From Gammaproteobacteria bacterium (GTDB lineage: Bacteria; Gemmatimonadota; Gemmatimonadetes; Longimicrobiales; Gaopeijiaceae), in the NCBI GenBank assembly GCA_028820325.1, contig JAPPJO010000082.1:54885-118884 (forward strand): a stretch of 64,000 nt of DNA, in the 5' to 3' direction. The position numbers were made by a program, and so were the translations under genes. This document shows, piece after piece, positions 15,875-24,312 of this stretch. The notes under the pieces are model-generated. The model was not told where the DNA came from. It saw only the letters and a program-made list of their open reading frames with translations, and did not search any database. Within the stretch, counting starts at the first letter, position 1; each line of letters opens with the position of its first letter.

Positions 15875-18172
15875 TTGTCGGTTGCAAGCCGAATCGTACC
15901 ACCCTCCGGCCAGGCCGGCGAAGGTGCCGCACCCGCCCGGCTTGAACTCCCCGTCACGGGGATGTCGTGCATGGGTTGTGCGGCGACCATAGAGAACGTC
16001 CTGCGCGCGGGCGTCCCCGGGGTGGTGAGCGCGGACGTTAACTTCGCCTCCGGGCGCGCGACCATCCAGTACCAGCCCGACGCAGTGACCCCCGCCGAGA
16101 TGACGCGCGCCATCGAGGAGGCCGGCTACGGGGTGGTCGCCGAAGCGCTGGAAGAGGAGGACAGGGGTTCCGGAGCAAGAACGGAGGACGCCGAGGCGGC
16201 AGCCCGCGCGCGCGAGATCGACCGGCACGGCCGCGAGTTCCGCACCGGGCTGGCCTTCACGCTCCCCCTCTTCCTGGTCAGCATGGGCCGCGACTTCGGG
16301 CTGGTGGGCGCGTGGGCTCATGCGACCTGGGTGAACTGGGCCTTCCTCGCCCTCGCGACCCCGGTCCAGTTCTACGTGGGATGGAGCTACTACACCGGCT
16401 CCTTCAAGGCACTGCGCAATCGCGGCGCCAACATGGACGTGCTGGTGGCGCTGGGGTCTTCGGCGGCGTTCTTCTACAGCGTGGTCGTGACGGTTGCGCT
16501 CACCGTCGGGGTGACCACGGCGGGCGAACACGTCTATTTCGAGACGGCCGCGGCGATCATCACCCTCATCAAGCTGGGCAAGTGGCTGGAAGTCCGGGCC
16601 AGGGGCGAGACCGGCGACGCCATTCGCCGGATGATGGCGCTCCGCCCGCGCACCGCCACCCTCCTCGCAGACGGGGAGGAGCGGGAGGTGCCGCTCGACC
16701 AGGTACAGGTGCGCCAGGTCGTGCTGGTGCGCCCCGGCGAGCGGATTCCGGTCGACGGCGTCGTGCTCGGCGGGCGCTCCTCGGTGGACGAGAGCACCTT
16801 CACCGGCGAGAGCCTCCCGGTGGACAAGGAGCCGGGGGCGGAGGTGATCGGCGGCACCCTCAACCACGAGGGGCTGCTGCAGGTGCGCGCGACCCGGGTG
16901 GGCGCCGACACCGCCCTGGCGGGGATCGTGCGCCTGGTGCGCGAGGCCCAGGGCAGCAAGGCGCCCGTGCAGCGGCTGGCCGATCGGGTGGCGGGGATCT
17001 TCGTGCCGATCGTGATCGTGATCGCGGCGGGGACCTTCCTGGTGTGGTGGATGGCCGCGGGTGCCGGTCTGCCGGCCGCGCTGATCCGCACGGTGGCGGT
17101 GCTGGTGATTGCCTGCCCGTGCGCTCTGGGGCTGGCGACCCCCACCGCCGTGATGGTCGGGATGGGGGTGGGGGCGGGGAAGGGCATCCTGTTCCGGAAC
17201 AGCGAGGCGCTCGAGCTCGCCCGGCAGCTGAAGGTGGTCATGCTCGACAAGACCGGCACCATTACCAGGGGCGAGCCCGCAGTGCGCAAGGTGGTGGGGA
17301 ACGACCCGCGCAGGATCCTCGGGATGGCGGGCTCCGCCGAGTGGGGCAGCGAGCATCCGCTGGCGCGCGCAGTGGTGCGGGAGGCACAGGCGCGCGGCAT
17401 CGAGCTGGAACGTCCGCGCGACTTTGAAGCCGTGCCGGGGTCGGGGGTGGCAGCCACCGTGAGCTATCACCGTGTGGTGGTGGGGAAGAGGCGGTTCGCG
17501 GGCATCCTCGGCAGTCTCGGGCAGGACCTGGCGACTCAGGCGGAGCGCCTGGAGGCGGAGGCGCACACGGTGGTCTGGGTCGCGGTCGACGGGCGCGCGA
17601 TCGGCCTGATCGCCATTGCGGACGAACTCAAGCCGGGCGCCCGCGACGCGATCGAAACGCTGCGAAGGCGCATGCGGGTGGTCATGGTCACCGGCGACAA
17701 CGCGGCCACCGCCGCCGCCATCGCCGACGAAGCCGGCATCCGCGAGGTGCGCGCCGGCGTCCCGCCGCGCGAGAAGGCCGAGGCGGTGAACGCCCTCAGG
17801 GAGGAAGTGGGCGGGCGCGTCGCCATGGTGGGCGACGGCACCAACGACGCTCCCGCGCTAGCCCGCGCGGATGTCGGCATCGCCATTGGAACGGGCACCG
17901 ACGTGGCCATCGAAAGCGCCGACATCACCCTCATGGGCGGCGACCTGGCGGGCGTGCACGAGGCCATCCACCTGTCGCGCGCGACCATGCGCACCATCCG
18001 CCAGAATCTCTTCTGGGCCTTTGGCTACAACGTGGCGCTCATTCCGGTAGCGGCCGCCAGCAGCATGCTCCACCCCGTTCTGGCCGCGCTGGCGATGGCC
18101 TTCTCGAGCGTCAGCGTGGTGCTGAACAGCCTGCGCCTGAAGCTCAGGGCCGACCGGCCTCTGGCCTGGTGA
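15875..18172 (+). CDS. copA: Copper-translocating P1B-type ATPase
   Basis: A 765-residue heavy-metal ATPase. The order is: a single N-terminal HMA domain with GMSCMGC (Cys pair about residues 32 and 35), the actuator domain with TGES (~311), the transmembrane metal-site CPC in [10 protein letters not shown] (~414), the phosphorylation site DKTGTIT (~459) and the hinge GDGTNDAPA (~653). CPC plus the CxxC-bearing HMA fits Cu+/Ag+ export (P1B-1). The start is a TTG at 15875 with GAGGTG just upstream. A perfect palindrome lies in the upstream gap. The last 29 bp overlap the convergent methyltransferase gene. Confidence 0.92.
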   Translation: MSVASRIVPPSGQAGEGAAPARLELPVTGMSCMGCAATIENVLRAGVPGVVSADVNFASGRATIQYQPDAVTPAEMTRAIEEAGYGVVAEALEEEDRGSGARTEDAEAAARAREIDRHGREFRTGLAFTLPLFLVSMGRDFGLVGAWAHATWVNWAFLALATPVQFYVGWSYYTGSFKALRNRGANMDVLVALGSSAAFFYSVVVTVALTVGVTTAGEHVYFETAAAIITLIKLGKWLEVRARGETGDAIRRMMALRPRTATLLADGEEREVPLDQVQVRQVVLVRPGERIPVDGVVLGGRSSVDESTFTGESLPVDKEPGAEVIGGTLNHEGLLQVRATRVGADTALAGIVRLVREAQGSKAPVQRLADRVAGIFVPIVIVIAAGTFLVWWMAAGAGLPAALIRTVAVLVIACPCALGLATPTAVMVGMGVGAGKGILFRNSEALELARQLKVVMLDKTGTITRGEPAVRKVVGNDPRRILGMAGSAEWGSEHPLARAVVREAQARGIELERPRDFEAVPGSGVAATVSYHRVVVGKRRFAGILGSLGQDLATQAERLEAEAHTVVWVAVDGRAIGLIAIADELKPGARDAIETLRRRMRVVMVTGDNAATAAAIADEAGIREVRAGVPPREKAEAVNALREEVGGRVAMVGDGTNDAPALARADVGIAIGTGTDVAIESADITLMGGDLAGVHEAIHLSRATMRTIRQNLFWAFGYNVALIPVAAASSMLHPVLAALAMAFSSVSVVLNSLRLKLRADRPLAW

Positions 18173-18800
18173 AGACCAACACCCGCCAGACCACGCCGGC
18201 GCGCTCGAATCGCTTCACGAGTCCGTAGCTCTCCACCACCGCCTCCACCGCGGAAGGTTCGTGCGCGAAGACGCGGAACGGATGCCGCCTGAGGCGCTGG
18301 ATGAAGTTCACCAGCCCGACGCCGAAACGGGCCAGCGGTCCGCCATGCGGCATCACCAGCCCGAGGGTCCGCCTCGCCAGGGGCGCCGCCGCGCCCAACA
18401 GGGCCGGCATGTCGGGATAGCAGCAGACCACCCGGTCGAGAGTCACCAGGTCGGCCGCCGGGAGTTCGCGCGCCCGCTCGACGAAGTCGCCGTCGACGTA
18501 GCGAATGCGTTCGGCATAGCCCCGCGCCTCGGCCTCGGATCGCGCCGCGCGCAGGAACGCCGGAGCCGCGTCCGAGTGGGTTCCCCCGGCCGCCCCGCGC
18601 GCCATCAACTCGTGCTGAATGGCCCCGATGCCCCCGCCGACGTCGATGAAGGTGCGGCCCTCGACGCCGTCCTGCGCTACGGCCCCCAGCAGCCGGCGCG
18701 TGGCTTTGGCCGGGCCCTTGCGGCGGAACCTGCGCAGGTTCCTGAGCGCGTGCGCGTCGTCGAACTGGCGTTCGAGCCCGCAGCACTGGCGACAGCTCAC
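18144..18800 (-). CDS. Class I SAM-dependent methyltransferase
   Basis: A 218-residue protein with a Cys-rich start ([13 protein letters not shown]) and a Rossmann-type SAM site, [15 protein letters not shown] (motif I, about residues 49-64), YVDGDFVE (motif II) and [14 protein letters not shown] (motif IV region). The substrate is unknown; the CYPD signature and late hydrophobic segment are seen in small-molecule methyltransferases. Downstream of DUF6526 and ccmH on the same strand (13 bp after DUF6526), so probably the last gene of that operon. Its 3' end overlaps the convergent copA by 29 bp. Confidence 0.82.
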   Translation of the reverse strand: MSCRQCCGLERQFDDAHALRNLRRFRRKGPAKATRRLLGAVAQDGVEGRTFIDVGGGIGAIQHELMARGAAGGTHSDAAPAFLRAARSEAEARGYAERIRYVDGDFVERARELPAADLVTLDRVVCCYPDMPALLGAAAPLARRTLGLVMPHGGPLARFGVGLVNFIQRLRRHPFRVFAHEPSAVEAVVESYGLVKRFERAGVVWRVLVFTRPEAGRP

Positions 18801-18813
18801 GGCGATTCGCGGA

Positions 18814-19248
18814 TCAGATGCGCTGGTGGTCGGCCCGCCAGTCCTCTACGGCCTGCTTGATCTCCTTTCGGTCCGTCAGCTCGCCGTCGAGGACCGCGCG
18901 CACCAGACCGGACAGCTCCGCGTCGGAAGCGAAGCGCAGCCCGATCAACTGATCCGTCGTCAGATCCTCGATTCGGCTCTTCAGGTCATCCGGAAGGAGT
19001 CTCTCCATGCGCAGGCGCTCCTCGAGGCGGATCACCCGGTCCTGCACGCCCGTCGAAAAACGGCGCGCGAAGAGAAGGCCCGTCGCCGCGCTGGCCGCGA
19101 CCAGGAACAGGGCCAGGTTGCCGGTGCTGAAGTCGGTGACGAGCTGGTAGCCGATCGCCAGCGCCGCCGCCGTGGAGCTGTAGGCCCCGGCAAGGAACAG
19201 CAGAGGAGGCCGCTTGGCGTGATTGGCGTAGTTCTGGGGTTCGGCCAT
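18814..19248 (-). CDS. DUF6526 family membrane protein
   Basis: A 144-residue protein. It opens with QNYANHAKRPPLLF, has two transmembrane helices (about 15-35 and 45-62) and then the conserved soluble tail QDRVIRLEERLR...LTTDQLIGLRFASDAEL..L...VL......DRKEIKQAVEDWRADHQRI. These blocks match DUF6526, a family of unknown function common in Bacteroidota, Acidobacteriota and Gemmatimonadota. Located between ccmH and a methyltransferase gene. Confidence 0.78.
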   Translation of the reverse strand: MAEPQNYANHAKRPPLLFLAGAYSSTAAALAIGYQLVTDFSTGNLALFLVAASAATGLLFARRFSTGVQDRVIRLEERLRMERLLPDDLKSRIEDLTTDQLIGLRFASDAELSGLVRAVLDGELTDRKEIKQAVEDWRADHQRI

Positions 19249-19315
19249 CAGGACTCCGGGGTCCGGGGTGTTGGTCGGGTGGCCGGGCGTTGCGGCGCTC
19301 AGGAGCTCCGGCGGC

Positions 19316-19864
19316 CTACCAGTCTTCCTTCTCCAGCTCCTTCATCTCCTTCCGCAGTCGGTCCCAGTCGGTGTCGGAGATGTCCGAGTCCACCACCGGG
19401 ACGCGCTCCCGTCCCTGGGCCACGTTCCTGCGCACGAAGAAACCGATGAGGATGCCGGAGAAAGCCACCGCGACCCACGGCATGACGTAGCCCACCCAGT
19501 TGAAGCCCTCCATCGGCGGCGAGCTGATGATGTCCGTGCCGAAGTCGGCGACGAAGCCGGCCAGGATGACCTCCTCGGACTCGCCTGCCTCCAGCGCCGC
19601 CAGGATGCGCTGGGTGAAGGCGGGGGATTCGCTGCACTGCATCTGGTACTGGCAGATATGGGTGTCCAGGTTGCAGCTGCAGGTGCAGCGGATCATCTGT
19701 TCGATGCGGAGCAGGTCTTCGCCGTGCGGCCCGTCGTGGGAGTGCCGGAAGACGACGGCATCGGTGTAGCCCGCGTGCGAGGGGCCGGTGGAGAGGGGCT
19801 CCTGTGGCGCGCCGTGGGCGTGCATGGCAGAAGCGGCAAGCAGGATGGCGGCGGCAGCAGTCAT
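19316..19864 (-). CDS. ccmH: CcmH-like cytochrome c maturation protein with CxCxC motif
   Basis: The ATG at 19864 gives 182 residues: signal peptide (AAAAILLAASAMHAHG), a periplasmic domain with IEQMIRCTCSCNLDTHICQYQMQC, then FVADFGTDIISSPPMEGFNWVGYVMPWV and a TM helix (~128-148). CcmH reduces apocytochrome c cysteines before haem attachment. Classical CcmH has R-C-x-x-C-Q; this one has R-C-T-C-S-C plus further cysteines, a variant arrangement also known from other phyla. First gene of a minus-strand operon with DUF6526 and a methyltransferase. No other ccm genes are in the window. Confidence 0.75.
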   Translation of the reverse strand: MTAAAAILLAASAMHAHGAPQEPLSTGPSHAGYTDAVVFRHSHDGPHGEDLLRIEQMIRCTCSCNLDTHICQYQMQCSESPAFTQRILAALEAGESEEVILAGFVADFGTDIISSPPMEGFNWVGYVMPWVAVAFSGILIGFFVRRNVAQGRERVPVVDSDISDTDWDRLRKEMKELEKEDW

Positions 19865-20030
19865 GGTCGTCCTGTATCCTGGGGAACCGGCCGGTCCGGC
19901 GGCCGGAGTCTGATTGAATCTAACGGGTTGGGGTGAGGTCGGGGCAACTCGCTCTGGCGCTGGCGCCCCCATCGCTACACCTTCGCGGGTGCCTCTCGGC
20001 GGAGAGGCGTCATCTCCCTCGAAACGCGCC

Positions 20031-20834
20031 ATGCCCAGAGAAATACATCCCGGGATCCACTGGATTCAGGAATTCGGGCCGGATCGGCCGGGGATCGCGA
20101 AGTCCCTGATCGATCGCGGAGCCCACTGGTATCGTCCCGGGCGCGAGATCCACGTTCCGCAGAACGCCTTCCTCTTCGCCGGGGACCAGACGTTGCTCTT
20201 CGACACGCTGTCGCCGGCCGCGACTGAACAGATTCTCGCAGACCTGGAGCGGGTGCTGGACGGCCGAGCGCTCGACTACCTCGCGCTCTCGCACCCGGAC
20301 GTTCCCCACGCGGGCAACACCTTCCGAATACTGGAGCGGCATCCCGGGGCGACGCTGGTGGCGCCCCGGTTCGGAAGGACGCACGAACTCTATCATCTGG
20401 AAGACGCGCACAAGGTGGGTCCGGGGGACTCGCTCGATCTGGGAGGGAAGCGGCTGCACTTCCACGATGCCGCCTTCCTGGACGCCGCGATGTCGATGTG
20501 GATGACCGAGGAGACCACGGGGATGCTCCTGCCCGTCGACTGGATGGGGCTGCCGCTGATGGACGGGGAGGGGCTCCTGTTCGCGGACGAGTTCGGCTCT
20601 CCCGTGGACGAGGACCGCTACGCGGAATTCCACGGGCGCGTCATGTTCTGGATGCGGTACGTGGATGTGGCGCGCACGCAGAAGGAGATCGATCTGGTGC
20701 TGGAGACCTATCGTCCACGCATGATCGCCTCCGCGCACGGACCCGTGATTCGCGCCGACGTTCCGCGCTACTTCGAGATGATGAAGGACGTCGTGGAGCG
20801 GGTCGCAACCGGCGGCCGGACGGGGGTGCTGTGA
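20031..20834 (+). CDS. Metallo-beta-lactamase-fold protein (flavodiiron-type ODP domain)
   Basis: A 267-residue protein whose layout (N-terminal strand HPGIHWIQEFGP, LLFDTLSPAATEQILADLERVL, then LSHPDVPHAGN, LLPVDWMGLPL and a C-terminal IASAHGPVI) follows the metallo-beta-lactamase-like domain of flavodiiron proteins. The first metal motif is H-P-D-V-P-H rather than the diiron H-x-E-x-D-H, so the metal site is probably altered or mononuclear. No flavodoxin domain is attached. The gene overlaps the next, paralogous one by 4 nt (GTGA). Role unknown; perhaps a redox or hydrolytic enzyme. Confidence 0.72.
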   Translation: MPREIHPGIHWIQEFGPDRPGIAKSLIDRGAHWYRPGREIHVPQNAFLFAGDQTLLFDTLSPAATEQILADLERVLDGRALDYLALSHPDVPHAGNTFRILERHPGATLVAPRFGRTHELYHLEDAHKVGPGDSLDLGGKRLHFHDAAFLDAAMSMWMTEETTGMLLPVDWMGLPLMDGEGLLFADEFGSPVDEDRYAEFHGRVMFWMRYVDVARTQKEIDLVLETYRPRMIASAHGPVIRADVPRYFEMMKDVVERVATGGRTGVL

Positions 20835-21637
20835 GCCGGGTGGAGAGATACGACGACGGCGCCATGGGCGCTGGAACGACGCCGGGCGGACCGGGCGCGA
20901 GCGTGGCGCTTACGCGGGACGTGTCCTGGATTGCCGAGAACTACCGGCTCGGCGAGGGCCGCAACGTCCACGTGAGCGTGTTCCTGATCCGCGCGGGAGA
21001 GCAGAACATCCTCATCGACTCGGGCTCGTTCTATCATCGCGAAAGCCTGGTCCGGCGCATTTCGAGCGCCACCGCCGGCGAAGGAATCCATTCGCTGGTG
21101 CTGTCCCACTCCGACTATCCGCATTCCGGGAACATCCCCGCGTTCCGGCGCCGCTGGGGCGACTTCGAGATCGTGGCCTCCTCCGGCGAGCCGGAGATCC
21201 AGGGGCTTCCGTACGCGCGCCGCAGCCGGATCGGGGGCAGTCTGGAGGTGGCCGGGCGGAAGATCGACTTTCTCGATCCCCCGCTGGCAGACCGCTCCCA
21301 CACCTCGTGGATCTACGACCGCGCGTCGCACGTGCTTTTCGTCGCGGACGGCTTCGGCTATCACCATGCGGACGACGAGACCGGGCTGACCTCGCGCGAG
21401 TTGCCCGACGGCTTCCGGAGTGAGGAGATCTACACCTTTCACCGCGACACGCTGATCTGGCTCCGCTACGCGGATCCGCCCGTGCTCATGGGGGTGCTGC
21501 GCGAGATGTTGGAGGCGCGTGACGTGTCCTGGGTAGCGCCCATCCATGGCAACCCCATCGCGGCCGAGCATCTGGACGACTACCTGGAGCAGCTCGAGGA
21601 AGGGGTGCGGCGTATCGTGCGGGAGCAGGCGATCTGA
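20831..21637 (+). CDS. Second metallo-beta-lactamase-fold protein, tandem paralogue
   Basis: Starts at the GTG at 20831, which overlaps the stop of the preceding gene (GTGA); 268 residues. It shares the layout of its neighbour: HVSVFLIRAGEQNILIDSGSFYH, LVLSHSDYPHSGNIPAFRRRWG, a central FLDPPLADRSHTSWIYDRASHVLFVADGFGYHH and VAPIHGNPI near the end. The first metal motif, H-S-D-Y-P-H-S-G-N, has the same spacing as the H-P-D-V-P-H-A-G-N of the upstream gene, so the pair arose by tandem duplication and may act as a heterodimer. Function not known. Confidence 0.72.
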   Translation: MSRVERYDDGAMGAGTTPGGPGASVALTRDVSWIAENYRLGEGRNVHVSVFLIRAGEQNILIDSGSFYHRESLVRRISSATAGEGIHSLVLSHSDYPHSGNIPAFRRRWGDFEIVASSGEPEIQGLPYARRSRIGGSLEVAGRKIDFLDPPLADRSHTSWIYDRASHVLFVADGFGYHHADDETGLTSRELPDGFRSEEIYTFHRDTLIWLRYADPPVLMGVLREMLEARDVSWVAPIHGNPIAAEHLDDYLEQLEEGVRRIVREQAI

Positions 21638-21647
21638 GACGGGCAAT

Positions 21648-21715
21648 CTGCCATTTTGGCAGACGAAGGGCGCTGCGTAGAGCCAGCCTGCGCCGGGAGC
21701 CTGACAAAATGGCAG
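21648..21715. promoter_or_regulatory. Pair of 15-bp palindromic sites
   Basis: CTGCCATTTTGGCAG (21648-21662) and CTGACAAAATGGCAG (21701-21715) share the layout CTGMCA-N3-TGGCAG and start 53 bp apart, close to five helical turns. The second differs from perfect symmetry at one position. They lie just after the second metallo-hydrolase gene and 200 bp before the DUF2723 gene. They could be operators for a dimeric regulator or, for the first, a weak hairpin terminator. Regulator unknown. Confidence 0.4.
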
Positions 21716-21723
21716 ACGTGAGA

Positions 21724-21773
21724 CCGTCCTCTACCGGTAGAACAGCTCCACCAGGCTCATCGGCACGGCGGGG
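21724..21773 (-). pseudogene. Relic copy of the dctM 3' end
   Basis: These 50 bp match 24263-24312 at 47 of 50 positions. In minus-strand reading they encode a few residues of the DctM C-terminus, PMSLVELFYR and the stop codon. Upstream coding similarity ends abruptly. The two copies bracket the DUF2723 gene as direct repeats, so this is a remnant left by duplication or insertion. Confidence 0.75.
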
Positions 21774-21915
21774 GCTAACAGCAGCCGCACCGCTTCCGAT
21801 GCTGGCTCCCCAAACCGACCCGACCGGCCGCGCTTGAGCTCTCGTCCTTGCAACGGGAAGGCTCCGGCGGGCGTCCCAATCAAAGGACTGTGGGCCGCCC
21901 AGCCGGGGCGAGCGG

Positions 21916-24234
21916 ATGGAGCGTGATCCGGGGAGCGACGGAATGAACGGTATCGAGCTCGAGAAGGTCGGCCCCCTGACGCTACGCGCGTGGGGGCTGG
22001 CGACGGCGCTCGTGGTGTGGGGTCTCTACTTGCTGACCCTCGCGCCGACGGTCGGTTTCTGGGACAGTTCGGAGTATGTGACCACGGCGCACATCCTCGG
22101 GTTGCCGCATCCCCCGGGAAACCCGCTCTTCGTCCTTGTCGGCCGCGTGTGGAACCTGCTGCTCGGATTCACGGGTCTTCCGGTCGCGCTGCGGATCAAC
22201 GCCCTCGGAGCCACACTGTCGGCCGGCGCGAGCTTCTTCTGGTTTCTGGCGGTCGCACGGATCGTCGGGAGGTTCCGCGAGAACCGGCACGAGGTGCTCG
22301 TGGCCGCGATCGTCGGCGTGTGGGTCGGCGCCACCACCTTCACGGTGTGGACCCAGTCGAACCTCAACGAGAAGGTCTATCCGCTCTCGATGTTCATCGT
22401 CGCACTGGTGAGCTATCTGGCCATGGCGTGGATGGACGAGGCGGATACGACACGCGGCAACCGGCTGCTGCTGCTCATCGCGCTGGTGCTCGGGCTGGGG
22501 TGGGCGAATCACACGATGTCCCTGTTGCCGGGGCTGGCCCTCGCGGCTCTCGTGCTCATCCACCGCTGGCGCACGGCGCTGAATCCGCGCGTTCTCGGGC
22601 TCGGGATCCTGCTGCTCGCGGTCGGCTATTCCATGCAGTTCCTCTTCGTTCCCATCCGTTCGGCGCAGAACCCGATCATCGATGAGGCCGATCCGGAGTG
22701 TCCCACGCTCGTCTCCGCCATCACTCCGAAGCGGATCACGGATCGCTACGGCCAGAGCAAGCTCGCCGTGACGTGCGAGCCGCTCGCGCTGTCGCTGATC
22801 CGCGACCAGTACGCGGCGCCGCCGATCACGCAGCGCCAGGCGCCGCTGTCGGCGCAGATGGCGAACTACCTGCAGTATTTCGACTGGCAGTGGGCGCGGG
22901 CACTACCGCCGGGGGGGCGGCTCGCCGCGAGCATTCTCTTTCTCTTCCTCGCCCTGGTTGGCCTCTGGACCCACTTGCGGAGCGACCGAAAGACGTTCGT
23001 ATACGCCGGGACCCTGCTGTTCACGGTCACCCTGCTGCTCGTCTACTACCTCAACTTCAAATACGGCTATTCGATCTACCGCGAAGCGGTGCCCGGCATC
23101 TCGGCTCACGAGGTTCGCGAGCGGGACTACTTCTTCGTCATCGGTTTCCAATTGTGGGGGATCTACGCCGGGGTGGGACTCGCCTCGCTCTGGGGCCGTT
23201 GGGCCGTGTCCGTGCCGGCCGGCGTCCCGGAGGGTCGGCCCTCGGGATTCAGTGCTCGGCACCGTAAGGCGGCCGCGCTCCTCGCCGTTGGACTCATCCC
23301 CTTCGGCTTCAACTTCACCCGCGCAGATCGCAGCGACGAGCGGGCGGCCCGCAACTGGGCCTACAACATGCTGCAGTCCGTCGAGCCGTACGCCGTGCTG
23401 TTCACCTACGGCGACAACGACACCTTCCCGCTGTGGTACTTGCAGGAGGTCGAGGGAGTCCGCCGCGACGTGACGGTCATCGTCCAGACCTATCTGGGAA
23501 CCGACTGGTATCATCGGCAGCTTCGTCGCTTGACGACGCCATGCGGGCCGGGCGAGTCCCCGGAGGATTCTCCGACGACGATCGTGTGCCAGCGTCCGTT
23601 CGATCCGACGACCGCGCCGAATCTCTATGCGGAGGCGGATACGACGCCGCCCACCCGCTCGGCCGTCCCTCCGCCCGGTTCGGGAGTCGACGATCTCCAG
23701 CGGTCGTTGCGGGTCCCCGAGGACTCGACATACCGGCTCTCGGTTTGGGTCACCGGGACCGTGCGCGGGGGTGACATCGTGTCCCCTGGGGACATCCGCG
23801 CGTTCCAGATTGCGAGACAGTCGCTGGGGGATCGGCCGGTCTACTTCGCGGCTACCGCCGGCCAGGTGTGGGACAAGTGGCAGCTTAAGTCCCACCTGGT
23901 ACGCCACGGACTTGCCTTCAAGCTCGTGGACGCTCCGCTCGAGGCATCGGAGACCCTGGTCGACCTGACCGGGCACGTTGCGACGCCGTGGGTACCCACG
24001 TGGAACGATCGGACGCGGACCGGAGCGCTGCTCGAGGACGTGTATCTCGTCGACGACCTCCTCGAAATGGAGGAGTGGCCCGAGCCGTCGTCGAGGTCGA
24101 GTGTCCCGTCCGCGTACTCCATGGCGCACGCCTTCCAGGGAGTCTCCGAGCAGTTGCACGGGAACGTGGCGGCCGCGGCACGGGCGTACGGGCGCGCGAA
24201 CCACTTCGGGCGACTGGCCAACGGCGGCGATTAG
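21916..24234 (+). CDS. DUF2723 polytopic membrane protein, glycosyltransferase-like
   Basis: A 772-residue protein with ten or more transmembrane helices in the first 460 residues and a large soluble C-terminal part. The DUF2723 signature is clear at the N-terminus: LTLAPTVGFWDSSEYVTTAHILGLPHPPGNPLF. This region resembles protein O-mannosyltransferases, and the family is treated as lipid-linked-sugar glycosyltransferases; Bacteroidota members act in protein O-glycosylation. A DxD-like acidic site could be the WDSSE. An ATG at 21943 preceded by GGGAG is a possible alternative start. The gene is flanked by a near-identical 50-bp duplication of the dctM end, suggesting it was inserted there. Confidence 0.82.
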   Translation: MERDPGSDGMNGIELEKVGPLTLRAWGLATALVVWGLYLLTLAPTVGFWDSSEYVTTAHILGLPHPPGNPLFVLVGRVWNLLLGFTGLPVALRINALGATLSAGASFFWFLAVARIVGRFRENRHEVLVAAIVGVWVGATTFTVWTQSNLNEKVYPLSMFIVALVSYLAMAWMDEADTTRGNRLLLLIALVLGLGWANHTMSLLPGLALAALVLIHRWRTALNPRVLGLGILLLAVGYSMQFLFVPIRSAQNPIIDEADPECPTLVSAITPKRITDRYGQSKLAVTCEPLALSLIRDQYAAPPITQRQAPLSAQMANYLQYFDWQWARALPPGGRLAASILFLFLALVGLWTHLRSDRKTFVYAGTLLFTVTLLLVYYLNFKYGYSIYREAVPGISAHEVRERDYFFVIGFQLWGIYAGVGLASLWGRWAVSVPAGVPEGRPSGFSARHRKAAALLAVGLIPFGFNFTRADRSDERAARNWAYNMLQSVEPYAVLFTYGDNDTFPLWYLQEVEGVRRDVTVIVQTYLGTDWYHRQLRRLTTPCGPGESPEDSPTTIVCQRPFDPTTAPNLYAEADTTPPTRSAVPPPGSGVDDLQRSLRVPEDSTYRLSVWVTGTVRGGDIVSPGDIRAFQIARQSLGDRPVYFAATAGQVWDKWQLKSHLVRHGLAFKLVDAPLEASETLVDLTGHVATPWVPTWNDRTRTGALLEDVYLVDDLLEMEEWPEPSSRSSVPSAYSMAHAFQGVSEQLHGNVAAAARAYGRANHFGRLANGGD

Positions 24235-24262
24235 CCGGCGACGCCGGAAACGGACGATAGCG

Positions 24263-24312
24263 CCGTCCCCTACCGGTAGAAGAGCTCCACCAGGCTCATC
24301 GGCACGACGGGG
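24263..24312. repeat. 50-bp direct repeat, intact dctM 3'-end copy
   Basis: The partner of 21724-21773 (47/50 identical, same orientation). It includes the last ten codons and stop of dctM plus a few bases beyond. The DUF2723 gene and the palindrome-free flanks lie between the two copies. Confidence 0.75.
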
